Shown here piece after piece: positions 8,492 through 17,071 of a stretch of 64,000 nt of DNA. The notes beneath the pieces are model-generated. The model had not been told where the DNA came from and searched no databases. It saw only the letters and a program-made list of their open reading frames with translations. Position numbers and translations under genes: made by a program. Position 1 is the first letter of the stretch. Each line of letters opens with the position of its first letter. The stretch is from positions 1,752,078-1,816,077 of the forward strand of contig NZ_RRUE01000001.1 of assembly GCF_003892345.1 (NCBI RefSeq), given 5' to 3'. Origin of the DNA: Lautropia dentalis (GTDB taxonomy: Bacteria; Pseudomonadota; Gammaproteobacteria; Burkholderiales; Burkholderiaceae_E).

Positions 8492-9520
8492 ATGAGCAAG
8501 ACCATGAAAGCCGCTGTCGTCCACGAATTCGGCAAGCCGCTGAAAATCGAGGAAGTTCCGGTTCCCACACCGAACGATGACCAGATCCTGGTGAAGATCG
8601 AGGCCTCCGGTGTCTGCCATACCGACCTGCACGCAGCCGATGGTGACTGGCCGGTCAAGCCCAATCCGCCCTTCATTCCGGGCCACGAAGGGGCCGGTGT
8701 GGTGGTGCAGGCCGGTCGCAATGTAAAACATGTGAAGGAAGGCGACCGTGTCGGCCTGCCCTGGCTCTACAGTGCCTGCGGCTACTGCGTGCATTGTCTG
8801 GGTGGCTGGGAAACCCTGTGCGAGAAGCAGGAGAACTCCGGCTATTCGGTCAATGGCAGCTTTGCCGAGTATGTGGTGGCCGATCCCAACTATGTGGGCC
8901 ATCTGCCGGCCAACGTCAGCTCGGTGGACATCGCGCCCGTGCTTTGCGCCGGCGTTACCGTCTACAAGGGCCTGAAGATGACCAACGCCAAGCCGGGCGA
9001 CTGGGTGGTGATCTCCGGCGTCGGCGGCCTGGGGCACATGGCGGTGCAGTACGCGAAGGCGATGGGCTTCAACGTGGCGGCCGTGGATGTGGCCAACGAC
9101 AAGCTGGCACTGGCCAAACGGCTGGGCGCCACCGTGGTGGTCAATGCCATGGAAACCGATCCGGCGGCCTGTCTGCAGAAGGAGATCGGCGGGGCTCATG
9201 GCGTGCTGGTCACGGCCGTGTCGCGCAAGGCCTTCGAGCAGGCGCTGGGCATGGTGCGCCGGGGCGGCACCATCTCGCTCAATGGCCTGCCGCCGGGTGA
9301 CTTCCCGCTGCCGATCTTCTCGATGGTGCTCAACGGCATCACGGTGCGTGGTTCCATCGTCGGGACCCGTCTGGATCTGCAGGAGTCGCTCGAATATGCG
9401 GCTGCCGGCAAGGTCAAGGCCACCATCAAGACGGAGAAGATCGAAGCCATCAACGACATCTTTGCCCGCATGCACAAGGGGCAGATCGAAGGTCGTATCG
9501 TGCTGGACATGGCGCTGTGA
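8492..9520 (+). CDS. adhP: Zinc-dependent alcohol dehydrogenase (AdhP/AdhA type)
   Basis: A 342-residue cytosolic medium-chain dehydrogenase that interconverts primary alcohols and aldehydes with NAD. ATG 8492 follows AGGAGA at good spacing, so an in-frame ATG at 8420 is rejected. Catalytic zinc ligands sit in GVCHTDLH and PGHEGAG. The four structural-zinc cysteines are in ACGYCVHCLGGWETLC. The nucleotide-binding glycine motif is ISGVGGLGHMAVQ, and the C-terminus GRIVLDMAL matches the E. coli AdhP pattern. Length is normal for the family. The gene stands alone, downstream of the unusual palindrome array. A hairpin at 9565-9594 follows. Confidence 0.95.
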   Translation: MSKTMKAAVVHEFGKPLKIEEVPVPTPNDDQILVKIEASGVCHTDLHAADGDWPVKPNPPFIPGHEGAGVVVQAGRNVKHVKEGDRVGLPWLYSACGYCVHCLGGWETLCEKQENSGYSVNGSFAEYVVADPNYVGHLPANVSSVDIAPVLCAGVTVYKGLKMTNAKPGDWVVISGVGGLGHMAVQYAKAMGFNVAAVDVANDKLALAKRLGATVVVNAMETDPAACLQKEIGGAHGVLVTAVSRKAFEQALGMVRRGGTISLNGLPPGDFPLPIFSMVLNGITVRGSIVGTRLDLQESLEYAAAGKVKATIKTEKIEAINDIFARMHKGQIEGRIVLDMAL

Positions 9521-9564
9521 TGCGCCGTGCCGTTCGAGGTGCCGCCTTGTGAGGCAGGGCGCGC

Positions 9565-9594
9565 GCCCGGAGCATGATGCGTCGTGCTCCGGGC
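9565..9594 (+). terminator. Possible terminator hairpin after adhP
   Basis: GCCCGGAGCA and TGCTCCGGGC form a perfect 10-bp stem with a 10-nt loop, 45 bp after the adhP stop. There is no proper T-run (only CCTTTC downstream), so it may be a weak terminator or an mRNA-stabilising hairpin. Confidence 0.4.
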
Positions 9595-9656
9595 CGCCGT
9601 CCTTTCACACTGCCGTCCGATAGAATGGCGTGCAGCACAAATCCATCACCATTGCC

Positions 9657-9932
9657 ATGAAAAGGGACATGCCCAGAAACTACCTGCCGGATGACGAGCG
9701 CCAGCAGGTGCTGCGTGACGGCGGCATGAATGCCGTGTACATGGCCGAGTCGGCCGAGGCGCGCCGGGTGGGCGATGAAGACGCTGCCTGGGCCTGGCTG
9801 GCCATGGCCGAGCTGCCGGCCGAAACGCTGCTGGCCCTGAAGGAGGCGCTGGGGGCGCAGTTTCTGCGCGAGATGGGTTTCAACACGGCACCGGCCGATG
9901 AAGCGTACGGCGCCGGGTGGCTGAACCGCTAG
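9657..9932 (+). CDS. Small conserved-looking hypothetical protein
   Basis: A soluble, acidic protein of 91 residues if started at ATG 9657. GTG 9630 and ATG 9669 are alternatives and no start has a clear ribosome-binding site. It is rich in Ala, Glu and Leu (RRVGDEDAAWAWLAMAELP, then ETLLALKEALGAQFLREMG) and probably helical. Codon use looks genuine (GC-rich third positions). I do not recognise a family. It lies alone between adhP and the convergent LOG-family gene. Confidence 0.6.
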   Translation: MKRDMPRNYLPDDERQQVLRDGGMNAVYMAESAEARRVGDEDAAWAWLAMAELPAETLLALKEALGAQFLREMGFNTAPADEAYGAGWLNR

Positions 9933-10031
9933 GGACCCTCTGCAAAAGTCCTGCGGCGCTTTGATGTCCCCGTGAAACCCGTGCAGGACGGGGCGGCAGG
10001 TCTGCAGGCTCCCAGGGTGCCCTGCGGCTTC

Positions 10032-10610
10032 TCAGGTACCTTCCTTCGGCATCCAGCGTCCGGTGGCAGGAGGCTGATAGTGGCGCATGGCATCCAGCAG
10101 CTGGGCCGGGTCGTCATCCACGAGCAGCATGTCGCGGTTGGCCTGCTGCAGGAAGCCTTCGGTGGTGACATGGTTCATGAAGGCCAGCAGCTGCCCGTAG
10201 TAGTCGCGGGCGTTGAGGAGCGCCACGGGCTTGCGGTGCTGGCCCAGCATGGCCCAGGTCCAGATCTCGAAGAGTTCCTCCAGCGTGCCGATGCCGCCGG
10301 GCAGGGCGATGAAGCCATTGGCCAGGTCGGCCATCATGGCCTTGCGCTCGTGCATGGAGGCAACCGTGTGCAGGGTGGTCAGGCCGTGGTGAGCCAGTTC
10401 GCGGTCGGCCAGAAACTGCGGCAGCACGCCAGTGACCTCGCCGCCTCGCTCCAGCACGGCATCGGCCACGCGGCCCATCAGGCCCACGGAGGCGCCGCCG
10501 TAGACGAGACCGATGCCGGCCTCGGCCAGTGCATGGCCCAGCTGGGTGGCGGCCTGCAGGTAATCGGGATGGTTGCCGGCACTGGCGCCGCAGAAGACGC
10601 AGATTCTCAT
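10032..10610 (-). CDS. LOG-family (TIGR00730) Rossmann-fold protein, probable nucleotide 5'-monophosphate phosphoribohydrolase
   Basis: A 192-residue protein from ATG 10610 with AGGGAAA just upstream. It opens MRICVFCGASAGNHPDY and carries the family's diagnostic GLVYGGASVGLMG, MHERKAMM and PGGIGTLEELFEIWTW motifs; the last is the PGGxGTxxE signature of LONELY GUY-like enzymes. These split the N-glycosidic bond of nucleoside 5'-monophosphates and can release free cytokinin-type bases. Length is normal. The DUF4276 gene ends 32 bp upstream on the same strand, so read-through from the yicC unit is possible. Confidence 0.9.
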   Translation of the reverse strand: MRICVFCGASAGNHPDYLQAATQLGHALAEAGIGLVYGGASVGLMGRVADAVLERGGEVTGVLPQFLADRELAHHGLTTLHTVASMHERKAMMADLANGFIALPGGIGTLEELFEIWTWAMLGQHRKPVALLNARDYYGQLLAFMNHVTTEGFLQQANRDMLLVDDDPAQLLDAMRHYQPPATGRWMPKEGT

Positions 10611-10642
10611 GGAGTTTCCCTTTTGATGATTCAGATGGGTGT

Positions 10643-11233
10643 TCATGGGATGGGCAGTCCCATCTGCGCGGCGATGTGCCGGATGCCGGAAACAAACACC
10701 TGCAGACTGTGTGATGTATTGCGCTCTGGGTCCAGATGCTCCGCCATCAGTCGTGCTGCCGTGATTTTCTGGAACCCGGGGGCGATCCTCTCTACCTCGG
10801 CAGATGGCTTGTGCCAGTCGTCGGGTGCCTTGCTTCTGTAACGTTTCTGGTTGGCTGACGTGTCGATGCGGGCGTCCGGGTAGACCGCAGCCAGTGCGGT
10901 GAGATCGCCCAGATACCAGCTCTCCAGCTCCTGGCAGACGAGTCTGACCAGTGTGTCCGGTCGGCCTGCCCTGGTGCATTGTTGCGTCAGTTTTGACTTG
11001 AGTTCATGGCAGTTGGTGTCGTCGTTGTCCCGGACGATCACGAAGCGATCCCCCGGTATGCGCCATGACGAGAGCTTTCTGGGAATACTGCGGTCGAGGT
11101 CCGTCTTCCCCTCGTGCGGGATGCACTGGAAGTGCACGCCATCGATCCACCCGGGAAAGATGCGCGGCAGCCAGTTGTCCAGCAATGCCCGCATGGATGG
11201 CTCTTCCAGCAGGAAAACGATCTTGCCGGTCAT
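10643..11233 (-). CDS. DUF4276/TOPRIM-like protein, partner of the adjacent AAA ATPase
   Basis: A 196-residue protein. Its features fit the DUF4276 family, a TOPRIM-like fold: an acidic pair near the N-terminus (VFLLEEPSMRALL, residues 6-18), a D-rich motif (VIVRDNDDTN, residues 65-74), then CQELESWYLGDL. Together these give the Glu and Asp residues expected of a metal-dependent nuclease centre. Its start overlaps the ATPase stop by 4 bp, which implies translational coupling. ATPase plus TOPRIM pairs occur in OLD-like and PARIS-like anti-phage modules, so a defence role is plausible here but unproven. Confidence 0.75.
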   Translation of the reverse strand: MTGKIVFLLEEPSMRALLDNWLPRIFPGWIDGVHFQCIPHEGKTDLDRSIPRKLSSWRIPGDRFVIVRDNDDTNCHELKSKLTQQCTRAGRPDTLVRLVCQELESWYLGDLTALAAVYPDARIDTSANQKRYRSKAPDDWHKPSAEVERIAPGFQKITAARLMAEHLDPERNTSHSLQVFVSGIRHIAAQMGLPIP

Positions 11234-12429
11234 CGGTGTGCACTCTTGTTGAGCCCTTCGAACAGCCCCTGCTTCCAGAGGTATCCGGGCAAGTCACCGG
11301 CTTCGACCAGAGAACGCAGCGTTGCGGATTCACTGGCGCGGCTGATGGTGGTGAAACCGCCTTCCTTGCGCAGACAGAAGATCTCTTCCAGCTTCAGCGC
11401 GTTCAGAAAGTCCGGGGAATGGGTGGAGATGAAGACCTGTCCGCCCCGGCGCGCATAGTCACGGAACTCCTCTGCCAGCTCCGGCAGCAGCTCCGGGTAG
11501 AGCTGGTTCTCCGGTTCTTCGACGGCCAGCATCGGGAAGGGGCTGGGGTCGTTGAGCAGGACGAGGTAGGCAAACATCTTGATGGTGCCGTCGGACACGT
11601 GCCGGGCGATGAAGGGATCCCGGAAGCTGCCATCCTGGAAGCGCAGGACCAGCCGGCCGTCTTCGGTCTGCCGGGGCTCGACCACATGGATACCCGGTAC
11701 CCGGCGACGCATGGCTTCCAGCACGCGGTCGAAACAGGGACGGTGATTCTCGAACAGGTAGTTGGCGACGAGTGGCAGATTGTCGCCCCGGGTGGACAGA
11801 TGCTCGGCAAAACCATCCTCCTGGCTGGGACGTGCCTCGGAGACATGAAAGTCGGAAATGTGCCAGTTCTCGATCATCAGCCGGAAGGCGCTGGCGGCCT
11901 TGAAGCGTTCGAACTGGCCAAGCCCCTTGATGGCAAGAATGTCGGGCGCATCCAGTTCCTGTTCTTCGCGCGTCAGCTCCTCGTCCTGTTTGGAGAAGTC
12001 CTCTTCGTTGTTGACGGCATAGCCCTGTCCGTGGGTGAAGTCCAGAAAATGGAAAGGGGCGCCGTGGGCGCCGCGCTTGTATCTGAGAACCTCACGTTCG
12101 ACCTGCGGGCGGTTCCGGGCATCCAGTCCTATCCTGAGCAGATAGGTGACCAGCCGTTCCCGGCCGGTGATCTCCATGCGGAACTGGAGTGTGATCTCGA
12201 TGGGATCGCCGGTGTGACCCCGGCTGGCCACCTCGCGATACCCGCCCCGGCGGGCCAGGGCCTTTGTTACGTTCATCGACAGCGCATCCTTCAGGAAGGA
12301 GAACACGTCGAACAGGGTGGACTTGCCGGTGCCGTTGGCTCCCACCAGAACGCACAGGCGCGGGATGTCCTCCATCCGGACATCCCGGAACAGACGGTAG
12401 TTCTTGATGGCAATGGATTCGATCTGCAT
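11230..12429 (-). CDS. AAA-type ATPase (AAA_15/AAA_21, OLD/RecF-like)
   Basis: A 399-residue ABC-type ATPase. Walker A is GANGTGKST (residues 30-38). An ABC-signature-like VSDGTIKMFAYL comes before Walker B (MLAVEEPENQLYP), followed by an H-loop in FISTHSPDFLNAL. The opening IESIAIKNYRLFRDVRM is typical of RecF/OLD-like ATPases. It lies only 7 bp after the yicC stop and overlaps the DUF4276 gene by 4 bp, so the three genes appear to form one transcript. It likely senses or regulates and gates the TOPRIM partner. Confidence 0.85.
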   Translation of the reverse strand: MQIESIAIKNYRLFRDVRMEDIPRLCVLVGANGTGKSTLFDVFSFLKDALSMNVTKALARRGGYREVASRGHTGDPIEITLQFRMEITGRERLVTYLLRIGLDARNRPQVEREVLRYKRGAHGAPFHFLDFTHGQGYAVNNEEDFSKQDEELTREEQELDAPDILAIKGLGQFERFKAASAFRLMIENWHISDFHVSEARPSQEDGFAEHLSTRGDNLPLVANYLFENHRPCFDRVLEAMRRRVPGIHVVEPRQTEDGRLVLRFQDGSFRDPFIARHVSDGTIKMFAYLVLLNDPSPFPMLAVEEPENQLYPELLPELAEEFRDYARRGGQVFISTHSPDFLNALKLEEIFCLRKEGGFTTISRASESATLRSLVEAGDLPGYLWKQGLFEGLNKSAHR

Positions 12430-12436
12430 GGTTGCC

Positions 12437-13348
12437 TCACTCCAGATTCTGCACCTGCTCCCGCACCTGTTCGATGTGCAGCTTCAGCGCCAGGGCCGTG
12501 TCGGTGATGGACAGGGCAATGCTCTTGGACGCGATGGTGTTGGCCTCGCGGTTCAGTTCCTGTGACAGAAAGTCCAGCCGCTTGCCCACCGGCCCGCCGG
12601 CGGCCAGGGCCTGGTCCATGGCTTCGAGGTGGGTGTCGAGCCGGTCCAGTTCTTCGGTGATGTCGTCCTTCAGACTCAGCAGGCTGATCTCCTGGCGCAC
12701 GCGGGCCAGGGTTTCCTCGGGCGGGATGTTCAGCGACAGCCGGTCCACGGCCCTGTTCAGGCGCTCGAACAGCCGGGTCTCGGCGGCAGCATGGAGGGTG
12801 GGCAGGTGCGGGCGCAGCCGGCTGGCCAGTTCGGCCATCCGGGCGGCCTGCTCGCGCAGCAGGGCGGCCAGCTGGGCGCCCTCACGGGCACGGCTGGCCT
12901 GAAAGTCCGCCAGACAATCGTCAACCAGCGGTGCGGCATGCTGCCACAGGGTTTCGTCATCGGGCGGCTGCGGACCGGCCGAAGCGCCCGTGGGGCTGGC
13001 CTCGGGGTTCTGCAGCCAGCGCAGGTATTCCGAGACGGCCGGCGGCCGGGCACCCGGTACGACTTCCTGCACCTGCCGGACCAGCCCGACCAGCTGGGCC
13101 AGCCGTGCGGTATCGATCCGGGCGTCGCCCTCGCTGCCCAGCGGATGCAGACTCATCCGGCATTCCACCTTGCCGCGCCTGACCCGTGCCGTGATGGCAG
13201 CGCGCAGCCGGGGCTCCAGGGGGCGGCAGTCATCGCCCAGCCGGAAGTGCAGGTCGGTGAAGCGGCTGTTGACGGCACGGATCTCCAGGTCCAGCCGGCC
13301 CAGTGGCGTTTCGGCACTGCGGTGGGCATAGCCGGTCATGCTGTGCAC
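12437..13348 (-). CDS. yicC: YicC-family endoribonuclease, possibly with a low-complexity N-terminal extension
   Basis: The conserved YicC body begins VHSMTGYAHRSAETPLGR and runs to the end (HIEQVREQVQNLE). It includes RRGKVECRMSL and the family's C-terminal part, VGKRLDFLSQELNREANTI. I give GTG 13348 as start (303 residues, normal length). The frame stays open upstream to ATG 13612, adding 88 residues almost wholly Ala, Thr, Pro and Ser with no domain, and no start has a clear ribosome-binding site. In Burkholderiales gmk usually follows yicC; here the AAA/TOPRIM pair does. Confidence 0.85.
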   Translation of the reverse strand: MHSMTGYAHRSAETPLGRLDLEIRAVNSRFTDLHFRLGDDCRPLEPRLRAAITARVRRGKVECRMSLHPLGSEGDARIDTARLAQLVGLVRQVQEVVPGARPPAVSEYLRWLQNPEASPTGASAGPQPPDDETLWQHAAPLVDDCLADFQASRAREGAQLAALLREQAARMAELASRLRPHLPTLHAAAETRLFERLNRAVDRLSLNIPPEETLARVRQEISLLSLKDDITEELDRLDTHLEAMDQALAAGGPVGKRLDFLSQELNREANTIASKSIALSITDTALALKLHIEQVREQVQNLE

Positions 13349-13711
13349 GGCAGGCTGTGGGGTGCTGGCCGGGGTGGTTGCCGGTTTGCTGGCTGCATCG
13401 CTGGCCGGTCTTTGGGCCGTGGTGCCGTTCTTGGCTCTGTTCGTGGTGCTGCCAGTGTCGTTCGTGGTGCCGGTTCGGGTGGTGAGGGACGGGGTGGCCG
13501 GAAGCCTGGGTGAAGCGCCGGATGGGGCTGTCGGGGCAGGTGTGTCGGCAGGGGCTTCAGTTTGGGCGGTATGGGTCATGGGAGCGTTCAGGGAAGCGGG
13601 AAGAAGTGCCAAAATGCGCGGGCCCGTGCGGGGACACCGTCATTCGGTGGCTTGTGTTGTCCGTCTGGCGAGTCGTAACACGGAAATACAGAGTTTTGCA
13701 TTTAACGCTTC

Positions 13712-13724
13712 TACAATAGCGACT
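13712..13724 (+). promoter_or_regulatory. -10-like TACAAT placed for a leaderless kinase mRNA
   Basis: TACAAT occupies 13712-13717, which would put transcription start at about the A of ATG 13725. No purine-rich ribosome-binding site precedes that ATG, in keeping with a leaderless mRNA. The -35 region is poor, so the call is tentative. Confidence 0.35.
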
Positions 13725-14846
13725 ATGGCAAATGAGCAGAACGCACCATTGCCGGAGGGCTTCGAGGCAGGTGGCTACCGGATTGTAAGAAAAATCGCCA
13801 GTGGCGGTTTTTCAATGGTTTATCTCGCCCAGGATTCGCATGGGCAGCCGGTGGCCATCAAGGAATACCTGCCCAGCTCTCTGGTTCGTCGCGCGCCCGG
13901 GCAATTGGTGCCCGAGGTGGTGGGGGGGAATCTGCCCACGTATCGCAACGGTCTGAAGTGCTTCTTCGAGGAGGGGCGGGCCCTGTCGCGGGTCATTCAC
14001 CCCAATGTAGTGCGTGTGGTCAACTTCTTCCGGGCCAACGAGACCGTCTACATGGTGATGGCCTACGAGAGCGGTCGCAGCCTGCAGGAGCTGGTCATCC
14101 ACAACCGCAACCGGCCCGGCAAGCGGGTGCTGCCCGAGCGCCATATCCGCAAGATCTTCGCCCAGGTGATGAACGGCCTGCGCGAGGTGCACGCCAACCG
14201 CCTGCTGCACCTGGACCTGAAGCCGGCCAACATCTATCTCAAGAAGGGCGGCATGCCGATGCTGCTCGACTTCGGGGCGGCCCGGCAGACGCTCACGCAG
14301 GACGCGCCGAAGCTCTTTCCCATGTACACACCGGGCTTTGCCGCGCCGGAGCTTTACAAGAAGAACCAGCAGCTGGGGCCGTGGACGGACATCTACGGGC
14401 TGGGCGCCAGCATGTATGCGTGCATGGTGGGGGCGCCGCCACAGGCAGCCGACCAGCGTATCAAGCAGGACAAGGTCGACACGGTGCTGGCCGGACTGAC
14501 CGACATCTATACGCAGCAGCTGCTCGATCTGGTGCATTGGTGCATGAAGCTCAACCCGCTGGAGCGGCCGCAGAGCGTGTTCGCGCTGCAGCGGGCGCTG
14601 CGCGAGCCGTTCATGCGCGAAGGCGTCGAGACCCGCAGTTTCCTGCCGCTGCGCTGGCTGGAAGACATGATCTCGCCGCTCAGGCGCAGGCGCGACGGGC
14701 GGCACACCGAGCCGAAGCGTCATCATGCGCCGGCTCATGTACCGGCGCACGCGCGTGTCCAGGCGCCTGCGCTGGCACAGGGCGAGGGCAACGGTGTGGC
14801 CAGCCAGCCAGACGCCACGCTGCTGGCCGAGCGCAAGGGGGACTGA
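13725..14846 (+). CDS. Serine/threonine protein kinase
   Basis: A 373-residue Hanks-type kinase. The glycine loop is IASGGFSMVYLA (from residue 25), the ATP lysine is K46 in VAIKEYLP, the catalytic loop is HLDLKPANIYL near residue 162, and the DFG motif near residue 182 is in LLDFGAAR. The kinase domain ends near residue 300. The tail is a basic His/Ala/Pro-rich stretch with no transmembrane helix, so the protein is cytosolic. A PP2C phosphatase follows 189 bp later, the usual partner that reverses the phosphorylation. The start is ATG 13725, at the Met before ANEQNAPLPEG. Substrates are unknown. Confidence 0.93.
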   Translation: MANEQNAPLPEGFEAGGYRIVRKIASGGFSMVYLAQDSHGQPVAIKEYLPSSLVRRAPGQLVPEVVGGNLPTYRNGLKCFFEEGRALSRVIHPNVVRVVNFFRANETVYMVMAYESGRSLQELVIHNRNRPGKRVLPERHIRKIFAQVMNGLREVHANRLLHLDLKPANIYLKKGGMPMLLDFGAARQTLTQDAPKLFPMYTPGFAAPELYKKNQQLGPWTDIYGLGASMYACMVGAPPQAADQRIKQDKVDTVLAGLTDIYTQQLLDLVHWCMKLNPLERPQSVFALQRALREPFMREGVETRSFLPLRWLEDMISPLRRRRDGRHTEPKRHHAPAHVPAHARVQAPALAQGEGNGVASQPDATLLAERKGD

Positions 14847-15035
14847 GCGTGGTACGGACCTGTCCGTCCCCGCGCGCGAGCGCTTCCTTTTCTGCTGTTT
14901 CATTCCGGTACAGGACGAGGGGGCGGTACGGACCCATGCCTGCCGGTGTCCACGGGCTGCGAAGCAGGGTGCAGCATCGGGAATGCCGGGTTTCCGTGCG
15001 CAGCTGGGCACGATTTTCAGAGACTCATTCGATTC

Positions 15036-15959
15036 ATGCGTTTCTCCATTTTCCAGGACACTGATGTCGGTGGCCGTTCGATCAACCAGGATCGGATGGG
15101 TTACTGCTTTTCGCGCGAGTCGCTGCTGATGGTGCTGGCCGACGGCATGGGCGGCCATCTGCGGGGCGAGATTGCCGCGCAGATCGCCATGCAGACGGTG
15201 GCCTCGATGTTCCAGCAGCAGGCGGTGCCCCGGCTGCGCGATCCGGTGGCGTTTCTGGAGCAGTCGTTCCACGCCAGCCACCGCGAGCTGCACCGCTACC
15301 GCGAGATGCACGGCATGGGTGAATGCCCGCGCACGACCATCGTGGCCTGCGTGGTGCAGGATGGCCACGCCTGGTGGGGGCACGCAGGGGACTCGCGCCT
15401 CTACCTGATGCGCGACACCGACGTGCTGTTCCGCACGCTCGACCATTCCAAGGTGCAGAGCCTGATCAGCCTGGGGCTGATCACCGAGGCAGAGAGCGAG
15501 GTGCACCCCGAGCGCAACAAGGTGCTGAACTGCCTGGGTTCGCCATTCATTCCGCCGGTCGAGATTCACGCCGCCTTCCCGCTGAAGGCGGGCGATGTGG
15601 TCATGCTCTGCTCCGATGGTCTCTGGAGCGGGGTGAGCCGCGAGGAGCTGGTGCGCGAGTTCCGGATGGAACCGCTGGAGCTGGCCGTGCCGCGGCTGAT
15701 CCAGTCGGCGCTCAATCACAATGGCGTGGGTGCAGACAACACCACCGTGCTGGCCATGAAGTGGGATACCGAGAACGACGAGACCGATGGCCTGCCTTCG
15801 CTGTCGTCGATGGGCCTGCCGGACGGAGCGGTGACCACGACCATCGCCATCGCCAACAACCTGGAGGCCGAGTCGGCCGATCTGACCGAGGACGAGATCG
15901 ACAAGACCATCGCCGAGATCCAGGAGGCCATCCAGCGCTCGAACAAGGAGTGTCCGTAA
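15036..15959 (+). CDS. PP2C-family serine/threonine protein phosphatase
   Basis: A 307-residue protein from ATG 15036, MRFSIFQDTDVGGRSINQDR. Metal-binding motifs follow the PP2C order: NQDR (residues 17-20), VLADGMGGH (33-41), WGHAGDSRLYLMRD, VVMLCSDGLWSGVS and GADNTTVLAMKW. It removes phosphate from Ser/Thr residues using Mn or Mg, presumably those placed by the kinase just upstream. The C-terminal 55 residues after the last motif are acidic and unassigned. A hairpin terminator lies at 16057-16076. Confidence 0.92.
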   Translation: MRFSIFQDTDVGGRSINQDRMGYCFSRESLLMVLADGMGGHLRGEIAAQIAMQTVASMFQQQAVPRLRDPVAFLEQSFHASHRELHRYREMHGMGECPRTTIVACVVQDGHAWWGHAGDSRLYLMRDTDVLFRTLDHSKVQSLISLGLITEAESEVHPERNKVLNCLGSPFIPPVEIHAAFPLKAGDVVMLCSDGLWSGVSREELVREFRMEPLELAVPRLIQSALNHNGVGADNTTVLAMKWDTENDETDGLPSLSSMGLPDGAVTTTIAIANNLEAESADLTEDEIDKTIAEIQEAIQRSNKECP

Positions 15960-16056
15960 CGCCGGAACGGGCTGGCGGAATTACACAAATTTGGGCCAGC
16001 GCGGGGACATCTGGACCAGCGCGGAAACGAACGGATCCATGACACGTTCTAGAATC

Positions 16057-16080
16057 GGGGGCTGCGGCCCCCTTTTCCTT
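16057..16080 (+). terminator. Rho-independent terminator after the phosphatase
   Basis: GGGGGC and GCCCCC form a 6-bp stem around a TGCG loop at 16057-16072, followed by TTTTCCTTTT. It separates the kinase-phosphatase pair from rph. The interval 15960-16266 holds nothing else recognised apart from a possible rph promoter. Confidence 0.55.
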
Positions 16081-16266
16081 TTGGGGGCCGGCCATCTGCG
16101 CCTGGCCTGGCATCCTGGTCCTGTGATCCTGTGATATGCCCTGCCGAGCGCACTGCTGAACCTGCCGTGCCGCGCCGGTACCGTGCATGCGGATGGGGCC
16201 TGCCTGTTCCGTCTGCGTTCGGTGCGTCCCGGCCCATGACATCGTAGTAGCCGTTTCTCCCCCGCC

Positions 16267-17070
16267 ATGTCCGATTCTTCTTCTCCCCAGCCGGCGCATG
16301 CCGGTGCGCCTGCGTCCTTCCTGCGTCACGATGGCCGTCGTGCCGATGCGCTGCGACCGGTGCGCTTTACGCGCCACTTCACCCGCCATGCCGAGGGCTC
16401 GGTGCTGGTCAGCTTTGGTGATACCCGGGTGCTGTGCACGGCCAGCGTGCTGGAGAGCGTGCCACCGTTCCTGCGCGGCAAGGGCTCGGGCTGGGTGACG
16501 GCCGAATATGGCATGCTGCCGCGTGCCACCCATACGCGCAGTGACCGCGAGGCAGCGAAGGGCAAACAGTCGGGCCGTACCCAGGAAATCCAGCGGCTGA
16601 TCGGGCGCAGCCTGCGGGCGGTGACCGACCTGACCCTGCTGGGCGAGCGCACCATTCATCTGGACTGCGACGTGCTGCAGGCTGACGGGGGTACCCGCAC
16701 GGCCGCCATCACCGGCGCCTGGGTGGCGCTGCGCGATGCCGTCGATGGCCTGCTGGCGGCCGGCCGGCTGACGGCCGACCCATTGCGTGAGGCGGTGGCG
16801 GCGGTGTCGGTAGGGGTGATTGCCCCGGAAGGGACGCCGGTATCGGTGCTGGACCTCGACTATCAGGAGGATGCCGGCTGCGAGACCGACATGAACGTGG
16901 TGATGACGGCCTCGGGCGGCATGGTCGAAATCCAGGGGACGGCCGAGGGCACGCCGTTCTCGCGCCGGCAGGCCGGTGAGCTGCTCGATCTGGCTGCGCA
17001 GGGCATTGCCGATCTGATTGCCCTGCAGCGCGCGGCGCTGGCGGCAGATGTGCAGGAACGGGAGGGTTGA
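16267..17070 (+). CDS. rph: Ribonuclease PH
   Basis: A 267-residue phosphorolytic 3'-5' exoribonuclease that trims tRNA 3' ends. Diagnostic pieces include [49 protein letters not shown] and [17 protein letters not shown] (phosphate-binding region). The N-terminal 18 residues ([16 protein letters not shown]) are an additional Ser/Ala/Pro tail; otherwise length is slightly above the 238 of E. coli. rdgB starts 2 bp after its stop, so the two are co-transcribed. Confidence 0.95.
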   Translation: MSDSSSPQPAHAGAPASFLRHDGRRADALRPVRFTRHFTRHAEGSVLVSFGDTRVLCTASVLESVPPFLRGKGSGWVTAEYGMLPRATHTRSDREAAKGKQSGRTQEIQRLIGRSLRAVTDLTLLGERTIHLDCDVLQADGGTRTAAITGAWVALRDAVDGLLAAGRLTADPLREAVAAVSVGVIAPEGTPVSVLDLDYQEDAGCETDMNVVMTASGGMVEIQGTAEGTPFSRRQAGELLDLAAQGIADLIALQRAALAADVQEREG

Positions 17071-17071
17071 C

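Noticed and set aside
13812-15719. 635-codon frame antisense to the kinase and phosphatase
   Set aside because: It is a shadow of two genes with complete catalytic motifs on the other strand.
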